Source: DATAVB01 sp036267955
GTDB taxonomy: Bacteria; Actinomycetota; Actinomycetes; Mycobacteriales; QHCD01
Assembly (NCBI GenBank): GCA_036267955.1
Contig: DATAVB010000086.1
Coordinates: forward strand, 8,082-72,081
Reading direction: 5' to 3'
Length of the DNA stretch: 64,000 nucleotides
In this document: positions 15,714 through 23,990 of the stretch, piece after piece
Numbering within the stretch: the first letter of the stretch is position 1
How the letters are laid out: each line of letters opens with the position of its first letter
Made by a program: the position numbers and the translations under genes
The notes under the pieces: generated by a model
What the model was told of the DNA's origin: nothing
The model's database searches: none
What the model saw: the letters and a program-made list of their open reading frames with translations, nothing else

Positions 15714-16145
15714 ATGCCTCCCAAGAAGAAACTCTCCGCGATCATCAAGCTGCAGATCCAGGCCGGTGCAGCGACGCCGGCGCCGCCGGTCGGTCCGGCG
15801 CTGGGTCAGCACGGCGTGAACATCATGGAGTTCTGCAAGGCCTACAACGCCGCCACCGAAGCGCAGCGCGGCAATGTGGTGCCGGTCGAGATCTCCGTGT
15901 ACGAGGACCGCTCGTTCACGTTCATCACCAAGACCCCGCCGGCAGCGCGGCTGCTGCTGAAGGCCGCCGGCGTGGACAAGGGCAGTGGTGAGCCGCACAA
16001 GACCAAGGTGGCCACCGTGACCCGCGACCAGGTCCGCGAGATTGCGCAGAGCAAGATCGAGGATCTCAACGCCAACGATCTGGACGCGGCCGAGAAGATC
16101 ATCGCCGGCACCGCCCGTTCGATGGGAATCACCGTCCAGGGCTAA
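15714..16145 (+). CDS. rplK: 50S ribosomal protein L11
   Basis: A 143-residue protein of the GTPase-associated centre. The N-terminal domain has IKLQIQAGAATPAPPVGPALGQHG, the site of proline-rich contacts with 23S rRNA and thiopeptides, and the C-terminal rRNA-binding domain ends with ARSMGITVQG. The length and sequence are standard. It follows nusG, with AGGAAG upstream of the ATG, and precedes rplA across a hairpin-bearing spacer. Confidence 0.98.
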   Translation: MPPKKKLSAIIKLQIQAGAATPAPPVGPALGQHGVNIMEFCKAYNAATEAQRGNVVPVEISVYEDRSFTFITKTPPAARLLLKAAGVDKGSGEPHKTKVATVTRDQVREIAQSKIEDLNANDLDAAEKIIAGTARSMGITVQG

Positions 16146-16152
16146 ACCCCCC

Positions 16153-16209
16153 TTTGCGCCAACGTGGCTTTGGGGCAATCTAGCCGCCCCAACGGCACAT
16201 TGGCGCAAA
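16153..16209. repeat. Nested double hairpin in the rplK-rplA spacer
   Basis: TTTGCGCCAA (16153-16162) pairs with TTGGCGCAAA (16200-16209), and inside it TTGGGGC (16170-16176) pairs with GCCCCAA (16186-16192). It fills most of the 129-base gap between rplK and rplA. It may be an interspersed palindromic repeat, a stabilising mRNA structure, or a partial attenuator; no T-run follows. Confidence 0.7.
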
Positions 16210-16274
16210 CCCGTGGGAGGGTGCGGCGCCACGAGCGCGCTGGCCCGCCATACCACCTGACAGGAGTACGAAAG

Positions 16275-16994
16275 ATGAAGCGCAGCAAGGCATATCGCAA
16301 GGCGGCGGAGCTGATCGACGCGGACGCGTTGTACGCGCCGCTGGACGCCGTGAAGCTCGCCAAGGAGACCTCCACCACCAAGTACGACGCCACCGTCGAG
16401 GTCGCTATGCGGCTGGGCGTCGACCCACGCAAGTCCGACCAGATGGTCCGCGGCACGGTCAACCTGCCGCACGGCACCGGCAAGACGGCCCGGGTGATCG
16501 TCTTCGCGACCGGAGACAAGGCCGCTGAGGCCGAGGCCGCCGGCGCGGACGTGGTCGGCTCGGACGACCTGGTGGAGCAGATCCAGGGCGGCTTTCTGGA
16601 CTTCGATGCCGCCATCGCAACGCCGGATCAGATGGCCAAGGTTGGCCGGGTGGCACGGGTGCTGGGCCCGCGTGGCCTGATGCCCAACCCCAAGACCGGC
16701 ACGGTCACCCAGGACGTCGGCAAGGCGATCTCCGACATCAAGGGCGGCAAAATCAACTTCCGGATCGACAAGCAGGCCAACCTGCACCTGGTGATCGGCA
16801 AGGCCAGCTTCGAGGCCGACAAGCTCGCCGAGAACTATGCCGCCGCGCTGGATGAGGTGCTGCGGGCCAAGCCGTCGTCGTCGAAGGGCAAGTACCTGAA
16901 GAAGGTCACCTTCGCCACCACGATGGGTCCCGGCATCCAGGTCGACCCCAACCGGACCCGCAACGTCGCCGCTGCGGAGGACGTACAGGCCTGA
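16275..16994 (+). CDS. rplA: 50S ribosomal protein L1
   Basis: A 239-residue large-subunit protein of the L1 stalk that helps E-site tRNA leave. The text MKRSKAYRKAAELID, VNLPHGTGKTARVIVFA and RVLGPRGLMPNPKTGTVT is diagnostic. AGGAG lies upstream of the ATG. L1 represses its own operon in many bacteria by binding the mRNA leader; I cannot point to that site here. A terminator hairpin follows at once. Confidence 0.98.
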   Translation: MKRSKAYRKAAELIDADALYAPLDAVKLAKETSTTKYDATVEVAMRLGVDPRKSDQMVRGTVNLPHGTGKTARVIVFATGDKAAEAEAAGADVVGSDDLVEQIQGGFLDFDAAIATPDQMAKVGRVARVLGPRGLMPNPKTGTVTQDVGKAISDIKGGKINFRIDKQANLHLVIGKASFEADKLAENYAAALDEVLRAKPSSSKGKYLKKVTFATTMGPGIQVDPNRTRNVAAAEDVQA

Positions 16995-17007
16995 GCCAGA
17001 CCGCCTG

Positions 17008-17042
17008 ACGGCCCCTTACATCCACCGGATGTACGGGGCCGT
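17008..17042 (+). terminator. Terminator after rplA
   Basis: ACGGCCCC (17008-17015) pairs with GGGGCCGT (17035-17042), and the interior TACA/TGTA adds four pairs. It starts 14 bases after the rplA stop and ends in GTTCG rather than a T-run. Confidence 0.75.
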
Positions 17043-17068
17043 TCGCGTTCGGGGGGCCGCCAGCCGAC

Positions 17069-17124
17069 CATGATCGTGAGTGGATTTGATACCTGCAGAG
17101 GTACCAAATCCACTCACGATCATG
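17069..17124. repeat. Intergenic palindrome with CATGATCGTGA ends (copy 1)
   Basis: Arms of 25 bases (17069-17093 and 17100-17124) with a single mismatch enclose a six-base loop TGCAGA. It lies between convergent rplA and the Clp-N gene. Its outer 11 bases recur in the palindrome at 17962-18018. Confidence 0.85.
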
Positions 17125-17168
17125 TGGAAGATGAGAACGGGTGGGGCGGGGAGCGGTGGGCTGGAATT

Positions 17169-17888
17169 TCACGCACGGCCGGCGGATTGCCTGAGTCGGG
17201 CCCGCACCGCTTCGGTGGTTACGTCGGCGGCGCGCAGTATCTCCGCGGCGATACCGGTGTTTTCGGCGAGGATGCCGAGCAACAGATGCTCGGTGTCGAC
17301 CCAGGTGTCGCCCAGATAGAGCGACTGCCGGGTCGCCAATTCGACTGCTTTCTTGGCTTTCGGGGTGAACGGGACGCGCTCCGGTGTCTCGGGACTCGCC
17401 GGGGCGAGCCGATCCACGATCCGCTGCCGGAATTCGTCGATACCCAGGCCACTCGTTTCGGCAATGACCTGGGCGCCGAGACCGGCATCGATATCGCATA
17501 CCCCGAGCAGTAGATGTTCAGTGCCGATGTAATCGTGCTGAAAATGAATCGCGTTTTCCTGGGCGGCGACAATGGCCCGCCGGGCCAGGTGGGTATAGCG
17601 GCGAAAGACACTGGCTGCCTCCGTTGCGGGCTGCTCCGGCACATCCGCCGGCGCGAATCGCTTGCGTGCAGCCTGTTTCGTGACGCCGATGCGTTGGCCG
17701 ATCTGCGTCCAGGAATAACCGTGCGTGCGAGCCTGATCGACGAAATGGCCAATGAGATGGTCGCCGATTTCATTTAAATCGACTGCCGTGGAACAGGCTT
17801 GATCGAGATAGGCCAGTACGTCGCCTTCCGGTTGGCTGTCGATGACTTGCGTGATGAGGGTGTCCAATTGGACGGGCAGGGTCTCCAT
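17169..17888 (-). CDS. HTH/double Clp-N domain protein, probable autoregulated repressor
   Basis: A 239-residue soluble protein. Residues about 57-79 (YSWTQIGQRIGVTKQAARKRF) form a helix-turn-helix. Two Clp_N-type repeats follow, at about 95-160 (HDYIGTEHLLLGV) and 172-235 (TWVDTEHLLLGIL), like the N domain of ClpC but with no ATPase part. In ClpC this domain binds adaptors and substrates, so the protein may sense damaged proteins or regulate Clp. I choose the ATG at 17888: a -35 TTGTCG, 17-base spacer and -10 TATGGT end seven bases before it, which predicts a leaderless mRNA; the frame could be extended 12 codons upstream into the promoter. Twin operators cover that promoter. Related palindromes flank the gene on both sides. 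Confidence 0.85.
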   Translation of the reverse strand: METLPVQLDTLITQVIDSQPEGDVLAYLDQACSTAVDLNEIGDHLIGHFVDQARTHGYSWTQIGQRIGVTKQAARKRFAPADVPEQPATEAASVFRRYTHLARRAIVAAQENAIHFQHDYIGTEHLLLGVCDIDAGLGAQVIAETSGLGIDEFRQRIVDRLAPASPETPERVPFTPKAKKAVELATRQSLYLGDTWVDTEHLLLGILAENTGIAAEILRAADVTTEAVRARLRQSAGRA

Positions 17889-17889
17889 G

Positions 17890-17938
17890 TCGACAACCAT
17901 AGGTTGTCGATCCAGCTTCGACAACCTTTAGTTGTCGA
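17890..17938 (-). promoter_or_regulatory. Promoter with twin TCGACAAC-N5-GTTGTCGA operators
   Basis: Two copies of TCGACAAC-N5-GTTGTCGA (17890-17910 and 17918-17938) have centres 28 bases apart. On the minus strand the -35 TTGTCG (17919-17924) and -10 TATGGT (17896-17901), 17 bases apart, lie inside them. The arrangement is that of a repressor-controlled, probably leaderless promoter. The HTH protein encoded directly downstream is the obvious candidate regulator. Confidence 0.75.
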
Positions 17939-17961
17939 CACACTCTCTCGGCTGGGTAAAT

Positions 17962-18018
17962 CCATGATCGTGATCGGTGGTTGGGGCTATAGGAACCAAA
18001 AACCGATCACGATCATGG
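17962..18018. repeat. Intergenic palindrome with CATGATCGTGA ends (copy 2)
   Basis: Arms 17962-17984 and 17996-18018 pair over 17 bases, then two mismatches, then four more pairs. The ends match those of the palindrome at 17069-17124, while the centres differ. Confidence 0.85.
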
Positions 18019-18099
18019 AACGGGCGGGGCGGGCCGGATCCCGTGGGCGGGGACGGCGGAACGGGCGGTGCCGGGCCTGACAGCTCGGCCGGTGTTGGG

Positions 18100-21000
18100 T
18101 CAGGTGCGGGGCGGGAACGGGATGCCGGCCCGGGAGGCCCGGGTGGCGACGTCCGGGCGGAGCGGTTGGTGGACCTTCAACTGCTCGGTTGCAGCCTCGA
18201 TCGCCTTCTCCAGCTGAGGATCCGCGCCGGCCGCCGACTCCTGCGGGCTGACGTCGACCTCGATGTCGGGCTCGGTGCCGCGGTTCTCCAGCCCCCAGCC
18301 GACGTCGGCGAACCAGAAGGCGTACTCCGGCTGGGTCGTCATGGTGCCGTCGGCGAGCCGGACGTCGGGGCTGATGCCGATGACGCCGCCCCAGGTGCGC
18401 ATGCCCACCACCGGACCGAGCTCCAGCATCGAGAACGCGTGCGTGAAGATGTCGCCGTCCGAGCCGGCGTGCTCATTGGTGAGGCACACCATCGGGCCGG
18501 CCGGCGAGGTGTCCGGGTACGGCTCCGGCGGCCGCCACCGGCTGACCGTGGCGCCGATCCGCTTGCGGGTCAGTTTGTCCAGCAGCAGCCCGGAGACCGC
18601 GCCACCGCCGTTGAAGCGGACGTCGACGACCAGAGCGTCCCGGTCGTGTTCGGTCAGGAACGCGCGGTGGAATTCCGCGTACCCGTCCACCCACATGTCC
18701 GGCACGTGCAGATATCCGATCCGGCCCGCGCTGGCCTCGTGCACCAGCTTCCGGTTGCGCTCCACCCATTCCCGGTACCGCGCCCTGCGCTCGCCGTCCA
18801 GCGTCTTGACGGTGACCCGCCGCGGATACGCGCCGTCCGGGCCGGCGACGGTGAGCTCCACCGCCTGATCGGCCTGATGCACCAGCAGCGGGCCCGGGCC
18901 GGTCAGCGGGTCGACCGGCTGCCCGCCGACCGCCAGCAGCGTGTCGCCTTCCCGTACGCCGACACCCGGCCCGGCCAGCGGCGAGGTCGCCTCGGGATCC
19001 CAGCTGTCACCGACCACGATGTGACCCACGTGCCACCGTCCGGTGGCGTCGTCACGCCGCAGGTCGGCGCCGAGCTGCCCGATGGCCCAGTGTTCGGTCG
19101 GCCGGTAGTCACCACCCATCTCGTACGCGTGCGAGGTGCCGAGCTCGCCCTGCAACTCCCACAGCAGGTCGGAGAATTCGGCCCGGGTGGCGACCCGGTG
19201 CGCCAGCGGTTCGTACCGGCGCAGGATCGCCGGCCAGTCGATCCCCGCCATGTCGGGGATCCAGTAGCGGTCCCGCTGCAATCGCCACGCCTCGGCCAGC
19301 ATCTGCGGCCACTCGGCGCTCGGGTCAACCGGGATCCGGATCCGGTCGATGTCGACCCAACCGGACTCCCGGCCGGCCTCGTCGCCGGCATCCTTGGCCG
19401 GCTCCACTCCCGCCTTCACGATGCGCACCCGGCCGCTCGCTCGGTACAGCATCGTGCTGTGGTCGGCCGACACGACCACGTCGCCGGCGTCGTCGGAGAG
19501 CTCCTTGTATTCCTGCGTGCTGAGGTCGTAGCAGCCCAGCACGCCGCTGGTGACCTTGTCGGACATCGGGTTGTTGCCCCGTTCGCCGGTGACCGGCTCC
19601 GAGCAGATCAGCACTTTCTCGCCGATCCCGATCACCTGGGTATAGCGCTCCTCCGGCAGCGGGAACGCCACCACCCGGTCGGCAATGCCGTCGAAATCAA
19701 TGACCGTCGGCTGCGGTTTGTCGGCATTCTTCTCGGCGTCGACATCGCCGCTCCTGCCGCTGTCGGCCGGGTCGTCCTTCTTCTCCAACGGCCGCCGTAC
19801 CGGGATGAACGGCGAGACGAGGTCGGGTCGGAGCGTCACGAGATAGGGCTTTCCGGCCTTGGGAAAGCCGGCCGAGAACTGCACATCGTCCATTACCGGG
19901 TTGAAGGTTCGCCGGGACAGAAAGTAGAGATACCGGCCCTGCGGATCGAAATTCGGATCTTCGTTGCGGAAGTCCGGCCGGACCACCTCGTGCACCTCGC
20001 CGGACTCGACCGCGACCACACGGATCGCCGACGCGTACGCCGACACCGGGTAGCTGTAGGCCAGCCAGGCGGAGTCCGGCGACCAGGTGAGCCCGGAGAT
20101 CCGGGCGCCGGGCGCCTCGTCGGCTACCCGCAGCAGGCCGTCGGCAGTCGTCACGATCAATAGTTGACGGCGCCGGTTGCAGACGGCGACGGCGCTGCCG
20201 TCCGGTGCCGGGGCGATCTCCCGGATGCCGCCGAGATCGGCGTCGGTCAGCCTGCGGCCGCGGCCTTCCTGGCCGGCCGTCAATTCGACGAGCTCCAGGC
20301 CGTCCTCGCCGGCGGCGTCGCTGACCGCGACGATCCGCTCGCCGTCGAGGTACTCGGCGAGGCGGTAGCGCACCCCCTGGGCAGTGCCGTGCTGGCTGGC
20401 CGCCTCCTCCCAGGCCGGCATGGTGACCAGCTTGCCGCGGACGGCGGTCAGCAGCGTGTGGCCGTCCGGGTGCAGTGTCGGGTCGGACAGATGCCGGGAC
20501 GCGTCGACGAAACGCCGGTTGCGTTGGGTGCGTGGCCCGGCCAGCCGGATCGGGATCTGCCGAGCCGTGTTGTCGGTCGGGTCGAGCAGCCAGAGCGATC
20601 CGGCGTGTTGATAGACGATCCGGTGTCCGTCCGTGCTGGCGTTCCGCGCATAGTAGGTGTCGTGGTCGGTGTGCCGGCGCAATCCACCCCCATCCGGCGT
20701 GCACGAATAGATGTTTCCGACGCCCTCATGATCAGAAATGAAATAGACCCGGTCACCTATCCATAGTGGACAGGCGAAGTTGGTGTCGAGCTCGGCCAGC
20801 AGCCGGTGGAAGGTGCCGCTGCCGTCCGGGTCGATCCACAACCGGCCGGCCGTGCCGCCGCGGTATCGCTTCCAGGTGGCCGGATCCTCGGTATTACGGC
20901 CCAACACCACGGCGCCGGACGGGCCGAATCCGACCGATCCCACTGTCCCGTACGGCAGCTGACGGACCGGTCCGCCCTCGAGCCCTACGGCGTACGCCGG

Positions 21001-21357
21001 TGTGATCCGGCCGAATGGCTGGCCGGCCGAGCTGACGAACAGCACCTCGCCGTCCGGGGTGAATCCGCGTACCGCCGTCTTGTGGTCACCCAGCCAGGTC
21101 AGCCGGCGGGCCGGCCCGCCCACCGCCGGCATGCTGTACACCTCCGGCGGACCTTCGGCCTCCGAGATGAACGCGACATGTGCCCCGTCCGCGGAGATCG
21201 CGGGCTGGCCGATGTCCGCGAGGTCAGCGGTGAGCCGGCGTCCCACCCCGCCCTCGATCGGAGCGCTCCACAGGTCGTCCTCGCACACGAACAGCACCGT
21301 GCCGCCACCGATGGCCGGATAGCGCAGATAACTGTCGGGTGATGCCAACTCAGTCAC
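18100..21357 (-). CDS. Tricorn protease homologue (S41 peptidase)
   Basis: A 1085-residue, tricorn-length peptidase that degrades oligopeptides downstream of the proteasome or Clp in the cytoplasm. Two beta-propellers fill about residues 1-660 (SAPIEGGVGRRLTADL, ISADGAHVAFIS). A helical C1 region, a PDZ domain and the S41 C2 domain follow. The catalytic residues match the tricorn spacing: Ser742-His743 (GTSHAYE), nucleophile Ser966 in EHAGSDGDIF, and Glu1024 in LENRG. I use the GTG at 21357 (AGGGGGA upstream); the frame stays open 62 codons further, into the rplJ promoter region. There is no signal peptide. It is divergent from rplJ and interrupts the ribosomal protein cluster. Confidence 0.95.
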   Translation of the reverse strand: MTELASPDSYLRYPAIGGGTVLFVCEDDLWSAPIEGGVGRRLTADLADIGQPAISADGAHVAFISEAEGPPEVYSMPAVGGPARRLTWLGDHKTAVRGFTPDGEVLFVSSAGQPFGRITPAYAVGLEGGPVRQLPYGTVGSVGFGPSGAVVLGRNTEDPATWKRYRGGTAGRLWIDPDGSGTFHRLLAELDTNFACPLWIGDRVYFISDHEGVGNIYSCTPDGGGLRRHTDHDTYYARNASTDGHRIVYQHAGSLWLLDPTDNTARQIPIRLAGPRTQRNRRFVDASRHLSDPTLHPDGHTLLTAVRGKLVTMPAWEEAASQHGTAQGVRYRLAEYLDGERIVAVSDAAGEDGLELVELTAGQEGRGRRLTDADLGGIREIAPAPDGSAVAVCNRRRQLLIVTTADGLLRVADEAPGARISGLTWSPDSAWLAYSYPVSAYASAIRVVAVESGEVHEVVRPDFRNEDPNFDPQGRYLYFLSRRTFNPVMDDVQFSAGFPKAGKPYLVTLRPDLVSPFIPVRRPLEKKDDPADSGRSGDVDAEKNADKPQPTVIDFDGIADRVVAFPLPEERYTQVIGIGEKVLICSEPVTGERGNNPMSDKVTSGVLGCYDLSTQEYKELSDDAGDVVVSADHSTMLYRASGRVRIVKAGVEPAKDAGDEAGRESGWVDIDRIRIPVDPSAEWPQMLAEAWRLQRDRYWIPDMAGIDWPAILRRYEPLAHRVATRAEFSDLLWELQGELGTSHAYEMGGDYRPTEHWAIGQLGADLRRDDATGRWHVGHIVVGDSWDPEATSPLAGPGVGVREGDTLLAVGGQPVDPLTGPGPLLVHQADQAVELTVAGPDGAYPRRVTVKTLDGERRARYREWVERNRKLVHEASAGRIGYLHVPDMWVDGYAEFHRAFLTEHDRDALVVDVRFNGGGAVSGLLLDKLTRKRIGATVSRWRPPEPYPDTSPAGPMVCLTNEHAGSDGDIFTHAFSMLELGPVVGMRTWGGVIGISPDVRLADGTMTTQPEYAFWFADVGWGLENRGTEPDIEVDVSPQESAAGADPQLEKAIEAATEQLKVHQPLRPDVATRASRAGIPFPPRT

Positions 21358-21432
21358 GTCTGGTCCCCCTTGATACGGATGTGCTGACGATGCCACCACA
21401 ACCGCGCGACCGGGAGAAGAAGCGCGGCCGAT

Positions 21433-21448
21433 CTGCCCGATCGGGCAG
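21433..21448. promoter_or_regulatory. Perfect 16-bp palindrome upstream of the rplJ promoter
   Basis: CTGCCCGATCGGGCAG lies between the divergent tricorn and rplJ genes, 16 bases before the rplJ -35 candidate. It could be an operator for either gene, or a terminator-like hairpin; there is no T-run. Confidence 0.35.
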
Positions 21449-21463
21449 CCGCGGGGGGCCGGT

Positions 21464-21493
21464 TTGGAGTACGGGACAGTGACGACGTACTCT
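21464..21493 (+). promoter_or_regulatory. Candidate promoter of rplJ-rplL
   Basis: TTGGAG (21464-21469) and TACTCT (21488-21493) are separated by 18 bases. This would begin the transcript near 21500, just before the leader structure. Confidence 0.5.
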
Positions 21494-21499
21494 CGTAAC

Positions 21500-21690
21500 C
21501 GAATCCAACCCGAAGACCGCTGGTTGTCGAGTCGTGTCCGCAAGCCGGGCGTGAATCGACCGAAGGCCCCCAGGGCAGCCCGCGCAGGATGGACGGAGCG
21601 TCAGGCGCGCGAGCGCCATCCCGCCCCGTGCGCCCAGCGCCGGGGCGTCTGTCATGTCTGGGCCCGAGGCAAGACCGGCCGCAGGCATGA
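21500..21690 (+). ncRNA. L10 leader (autoregulatory mRNA leader of rplJ-rplL)
   Basis: The untranslated stretch of about 200 bases before rplJ carries the parts expected of an actinobacterial L10 leader: GAAGACCGCTGGTTG near 21513 and GCAGCCCGCGCAGGAT near 21575, with complementary segments between them. L10(L12)4 binds such a leader to hold down its own translation. The call rests on position and these segments; the boundaries are approximate. Confidence 0.65.
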
Positions 21691-21700
21691 GAGGAGGACC

Positions 21701-22315
21701 ATGGCGCAATCGGAGAAGGTCGCCGCCGTTGCCGAGATCACCGAGCATTTCCGCGCATCGCAGGCCGCAGTGCTCACCGAGTACCGCGGGTTGACGACCG
21801 CCGAGCTGACTCAGCTCCGCCGCAATCTCGGCCCGGACACCACCTACGCCGTCGTCAAGAACACGCTGACCAAGCGTGCGGTCAACGAAGTGGGCTACAC
21901 CGAGCTGACCGGGCTGCTCGCCGGTCCGACCGCGATCGCCTTCATTGAAGGAGATCCGGTCGAGGCCGCCAAGGGGCTGCGCGACTTCGCCAAGGCCAGT
22001 CCGGCCCTGGTGATCAAGGGCGGCGTGCTGGACGGCAAGACGCTGACCCCGGACGAGATCGACAAGATCGCCGATCTCGAACCGCGCGAGGTGCTGCTGG
22101 CCAAGCTGGCCGGTGCCATGAAGGGCAACCTGACCAAGGCCGCCGGGCTGTTCCAGGCCCCGATCGCCCAGGTCGCACGGTTGGCCGAGGCGCTCAAGGA
22201 GAAGAAGCCAGCCGAGGCAGCCGCTCCCGCGGCCGACCCCGAGCCGGCCGCCGAAGCCACTACCGACCCAGCCGAGGCCGCGCCCGCGGCGGACGCAGCC
22301 GAGTCCGACAGCTGA
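21701..22315 (+). CDS. rplJ: 50S ribosomal protein L10
   Basis: A 204-residue stalk-base protein. MAQSEKVAAVAEITEHF, AAVLTEYRGLTTAEL and the TTYAVVKNTLTKRAV stretch are typical; the C-terminal helix that binds L7/L12 dimers is present. A 35-residue acidic Ala/Glu/Pro tail follows. The ATG has a strong GAGGAGG upstream. It forms an operon with rplL, 66 bases on. Confidence 0.98.
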   Translation: MAQSEKVAAVAEITEHFRASQAAVLTEYRGLTTAELTQLRRNLGPDTTYAVVKNTLTKRAVNEVGYTELTGLLAGPTAIAFIEGDPVEAAKGLRDFAKASPALVIKGGVLDGKTLTPDEIDKIADLEPREVLLAKLAGAMKGNLTKAAGLFQAPIAQVARLAEALKEKKPAEAAAPAADPEPAAEATTDPAEAAPAADAAESDS

Positions 22316-22381
22316 CTCTGCACCTGATCATCGACCCGCCGGTCCAGACGACCGGCGTCATAGCGAAAGGAATACGCCACC

Positions 22382-22765
22382 ATGGCGAAGCTCAGCACTG
22401 ACGAGCTGCTCGACGCGTTCAAAGAGATGACGCTGCTTGAGCTGTCGGACTTCGTGAAGCAGTTCGAGGACACCTTCGAGGTCACCGCGGCCGCTCCGGT
22501 CGCCGTTGCCGCCGCCGGCGTCGCCGGTGCCGCTGCCGAGGCCCCCGAGGAGCAGGACGAGTTCGACGTCATCCTCGAGGCTGCCGGTGACAAGAAGATC
22601 CAGGTCATCAAGGAGGTCCGTACGCTGACCAGCCTGGGCCTGAAGGAGGCCAAGGACCTCGTAGACGGCGCACCGAAGCCGCTGCTGGAGAAGGTCAACA
22701 AGGAGGCCGCCGAGAAGGCCAAGGAGGCCCTCGAGAAGGCCGGCGCCACCGTTTCGGTCAAGTAG
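22382..22765 (+). CDS. rplL: 50S ribosomal protein L7/L12
   Basis: A 127-residue stalk protein. The N-terminal dimerisation helices (MAKLSTDELLDAFKEMTLLELSDF) are followed by an Ala-rich hinge and the C-terminal domain (FDVILEAAGDKKIQVIKEVR and GLKEAKDLVDGAPK), which recruits translation GTPases. GGAA upstream of the ATG serves as binding site. A terminator hairpin follows 27 bases later. Confidence 0.98.
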   Translation: MAKLSTDELLDAFKEMTLLELSDFVKQFEDTFEVTAAAPVAVAAAGVAGAAAEAPEEQDEFDVILEAAGDKKIQVIKEVRTLTSLGLKEAKDLVDGAPKPLLEKVNKEAAEKAKEALEKAGATVSVK

Positions 22766-22792
22766 TTCAAACAGTACGAAGCACTGCAGTTC

Positions 22793-22822
22793 GGGGCGGT
22801 CACCCTCACGGGTGGCCGCCCC
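22793..22822 (+). terminator. Terminator after rplL
   Basis: GGGGCGGTCACCC and GGGTGGCCGCCCC pair over 13 positions (one G-T) around a TCAC loop. It separates the ribosomal genes from the mce operon. Confidence 0.85.
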
Positions 22823-22979
22823 GCTGTGATTCTGTGATTCCCCTGCGATTACTCCAGGAGGGTCCCCCAGGTTTCCGGCCAGTAACCTCGCTCGCCCCGG
22901 CGTCGTTGTTCCCCTAGGCGCGTCTGGCCGATAGCAGCGCTGGACCGGATGGCCGCAAGAAACGCGAGGGAGTTGGTCG

Positions 22980-23990
22980 GTGGGCGTCGCGGTAGCGGTC
23001 GAGGGCCTGTCCAAATCCTTCGGCAGCCAGGAGATCTGGTCCGACGTCACCCTCACCCTTCCGCCCGGTGAGATCTCGGTCCTGCTTGGCCCGTCCGGCA
23101 CCGGCAAGTCGGTCTTCCTCAAGTCCCTGGTCGGATTGCTCAAGCCCGAGCGCGGCAAGATCATCGTCACCGAGACCGACATCTGCCGCTGCCGCGAGCA
23201 CCGGCTCTACGAGATCCGCAAGCTCTTCGGCGTGCTCTTCCAGGACGGCGCGCTCTTCGGCTCGATGAACCTCTTCGACAACATCGCCTTCCCGCTGCGC
23301 GAGCACACCAAGAAGGGCGAGCGCGAGATCAGGAACATCGTCCTGGAGAAGATGGACATGGTCGGTCTGCTCGGCTCCGAGTCGAAGCTGCCCGGCGAAA
23401 TCTCCGGCGGAATGCGCAAGCGGGCCGGGTTGGCCCGCGCGCTGGTGCTGGACCCGGAGATCATTCTCTTCGACGAGCCGGACTCCGGCCTCGACCCGGT
23501 CCGGGTCGCCTACCTCAATCAGCTGATCGTCGACCTGAACGCGCAGACCGACGCGACGTTCCTCATCGTCACGCACGACATCGGCACCGCCCGTACCGTG
23601 CCGGACAACCTCGGCCTGCTGTTCCTGCGCCGGCTGGTGATGTTCGGGCCGCGCGAACAGCTGCTCACCTCGACCGAGCCGGTGGTGGAGCAGTTCCTCA
23701 ACGGCCGTCGGGAGGGCCCGATCGGCATGTCGGAGGAGAAGGACGCCGATCAGGTGCAGGCCGAGTTGGCGTCTCTGGTGCGGCCGGGGGCCGACCGTAC
23801 GCCGGCCATTACCGGTGTCCCGGCGCAGCTTGAACCCACGCCCGGTCTTCCCGTACGGGCCGCGGTGGCACGCCGGCAGGCTCGCGTACGGCAGCTCCTG
23901 CACACCCTGCCGCCGGCCGCGCAGGCGGCGATCCGGGCCAGTCTCCCGGCCGAGCCGCAGTGGGCGGCTCCGGCGTCGGGTAACTCGTGA
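22980..23990 (+). CDS. mceG: Mce transport ATPase (MceG/Mkl-like)
   Basis: A 336-residue cytoplasmic ABC ATPase that powers Mce lipid import. It has Walker A (GPSGTGKSVFLKS), signature (EISGGMRKRAGLARAL), Walker B (IILFDEPDSGLDPVR) and an H-loop (IVTHDIG). The C-terminal tail of about 90 residues beyond the core matches the extension of Mkl/MceG rather than of MlaF. In M. tuberculosis mkl also lies between rplL and rpoB but apart from mce genes; here it leads a full mce operon. The start is a GTG at 22980 with GAGGGAG upstream. Its stop overlaps the first permease gene by four bases. Confidence 0.93.
   Translation: MGVAVAVEGLSKSFGSQEIWSDVTLTLPPGEISVLLGPSGTGKSVFLKSLVGLLKPERGKIIVTETDICRCREHRLYEIRKLFGVLFQDGALFGSMNLFDNIAFPLREHTKKGEREIRNIVLEKMDMVGLLGSESKLPGEISGGMRKRAGLARALVLDPEIILFDEPDSGLDPVRVAYLNQLIVDLNAQTDATFLIVTHDIGTARTVPDNLGLLFLRRLVMFGPREQLLTSTEPVVEQFLNGRREGPIGMSEEKDADQVQAELASLVRPGADRTPAITGVPAQLEPTPGLPVRAAVARRQARVRQLLHTLPPAAQAAIRASLPAEPQWAAPASGNS

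Noticed and set aside
17069..18018. Insertion sequence around the Clp-N gene
   Set aside because: No transposase is encoded and the flanking elements are self-complementary palindromes rather than terminal repeats with target duplications.
17977..20163. 728-codon plus-strand frame opposite the tricorn protease
   Set aside because: The minus-strand frame has clear domains and the full catalytic tetrad; the plus frame is low-complexity shadow.
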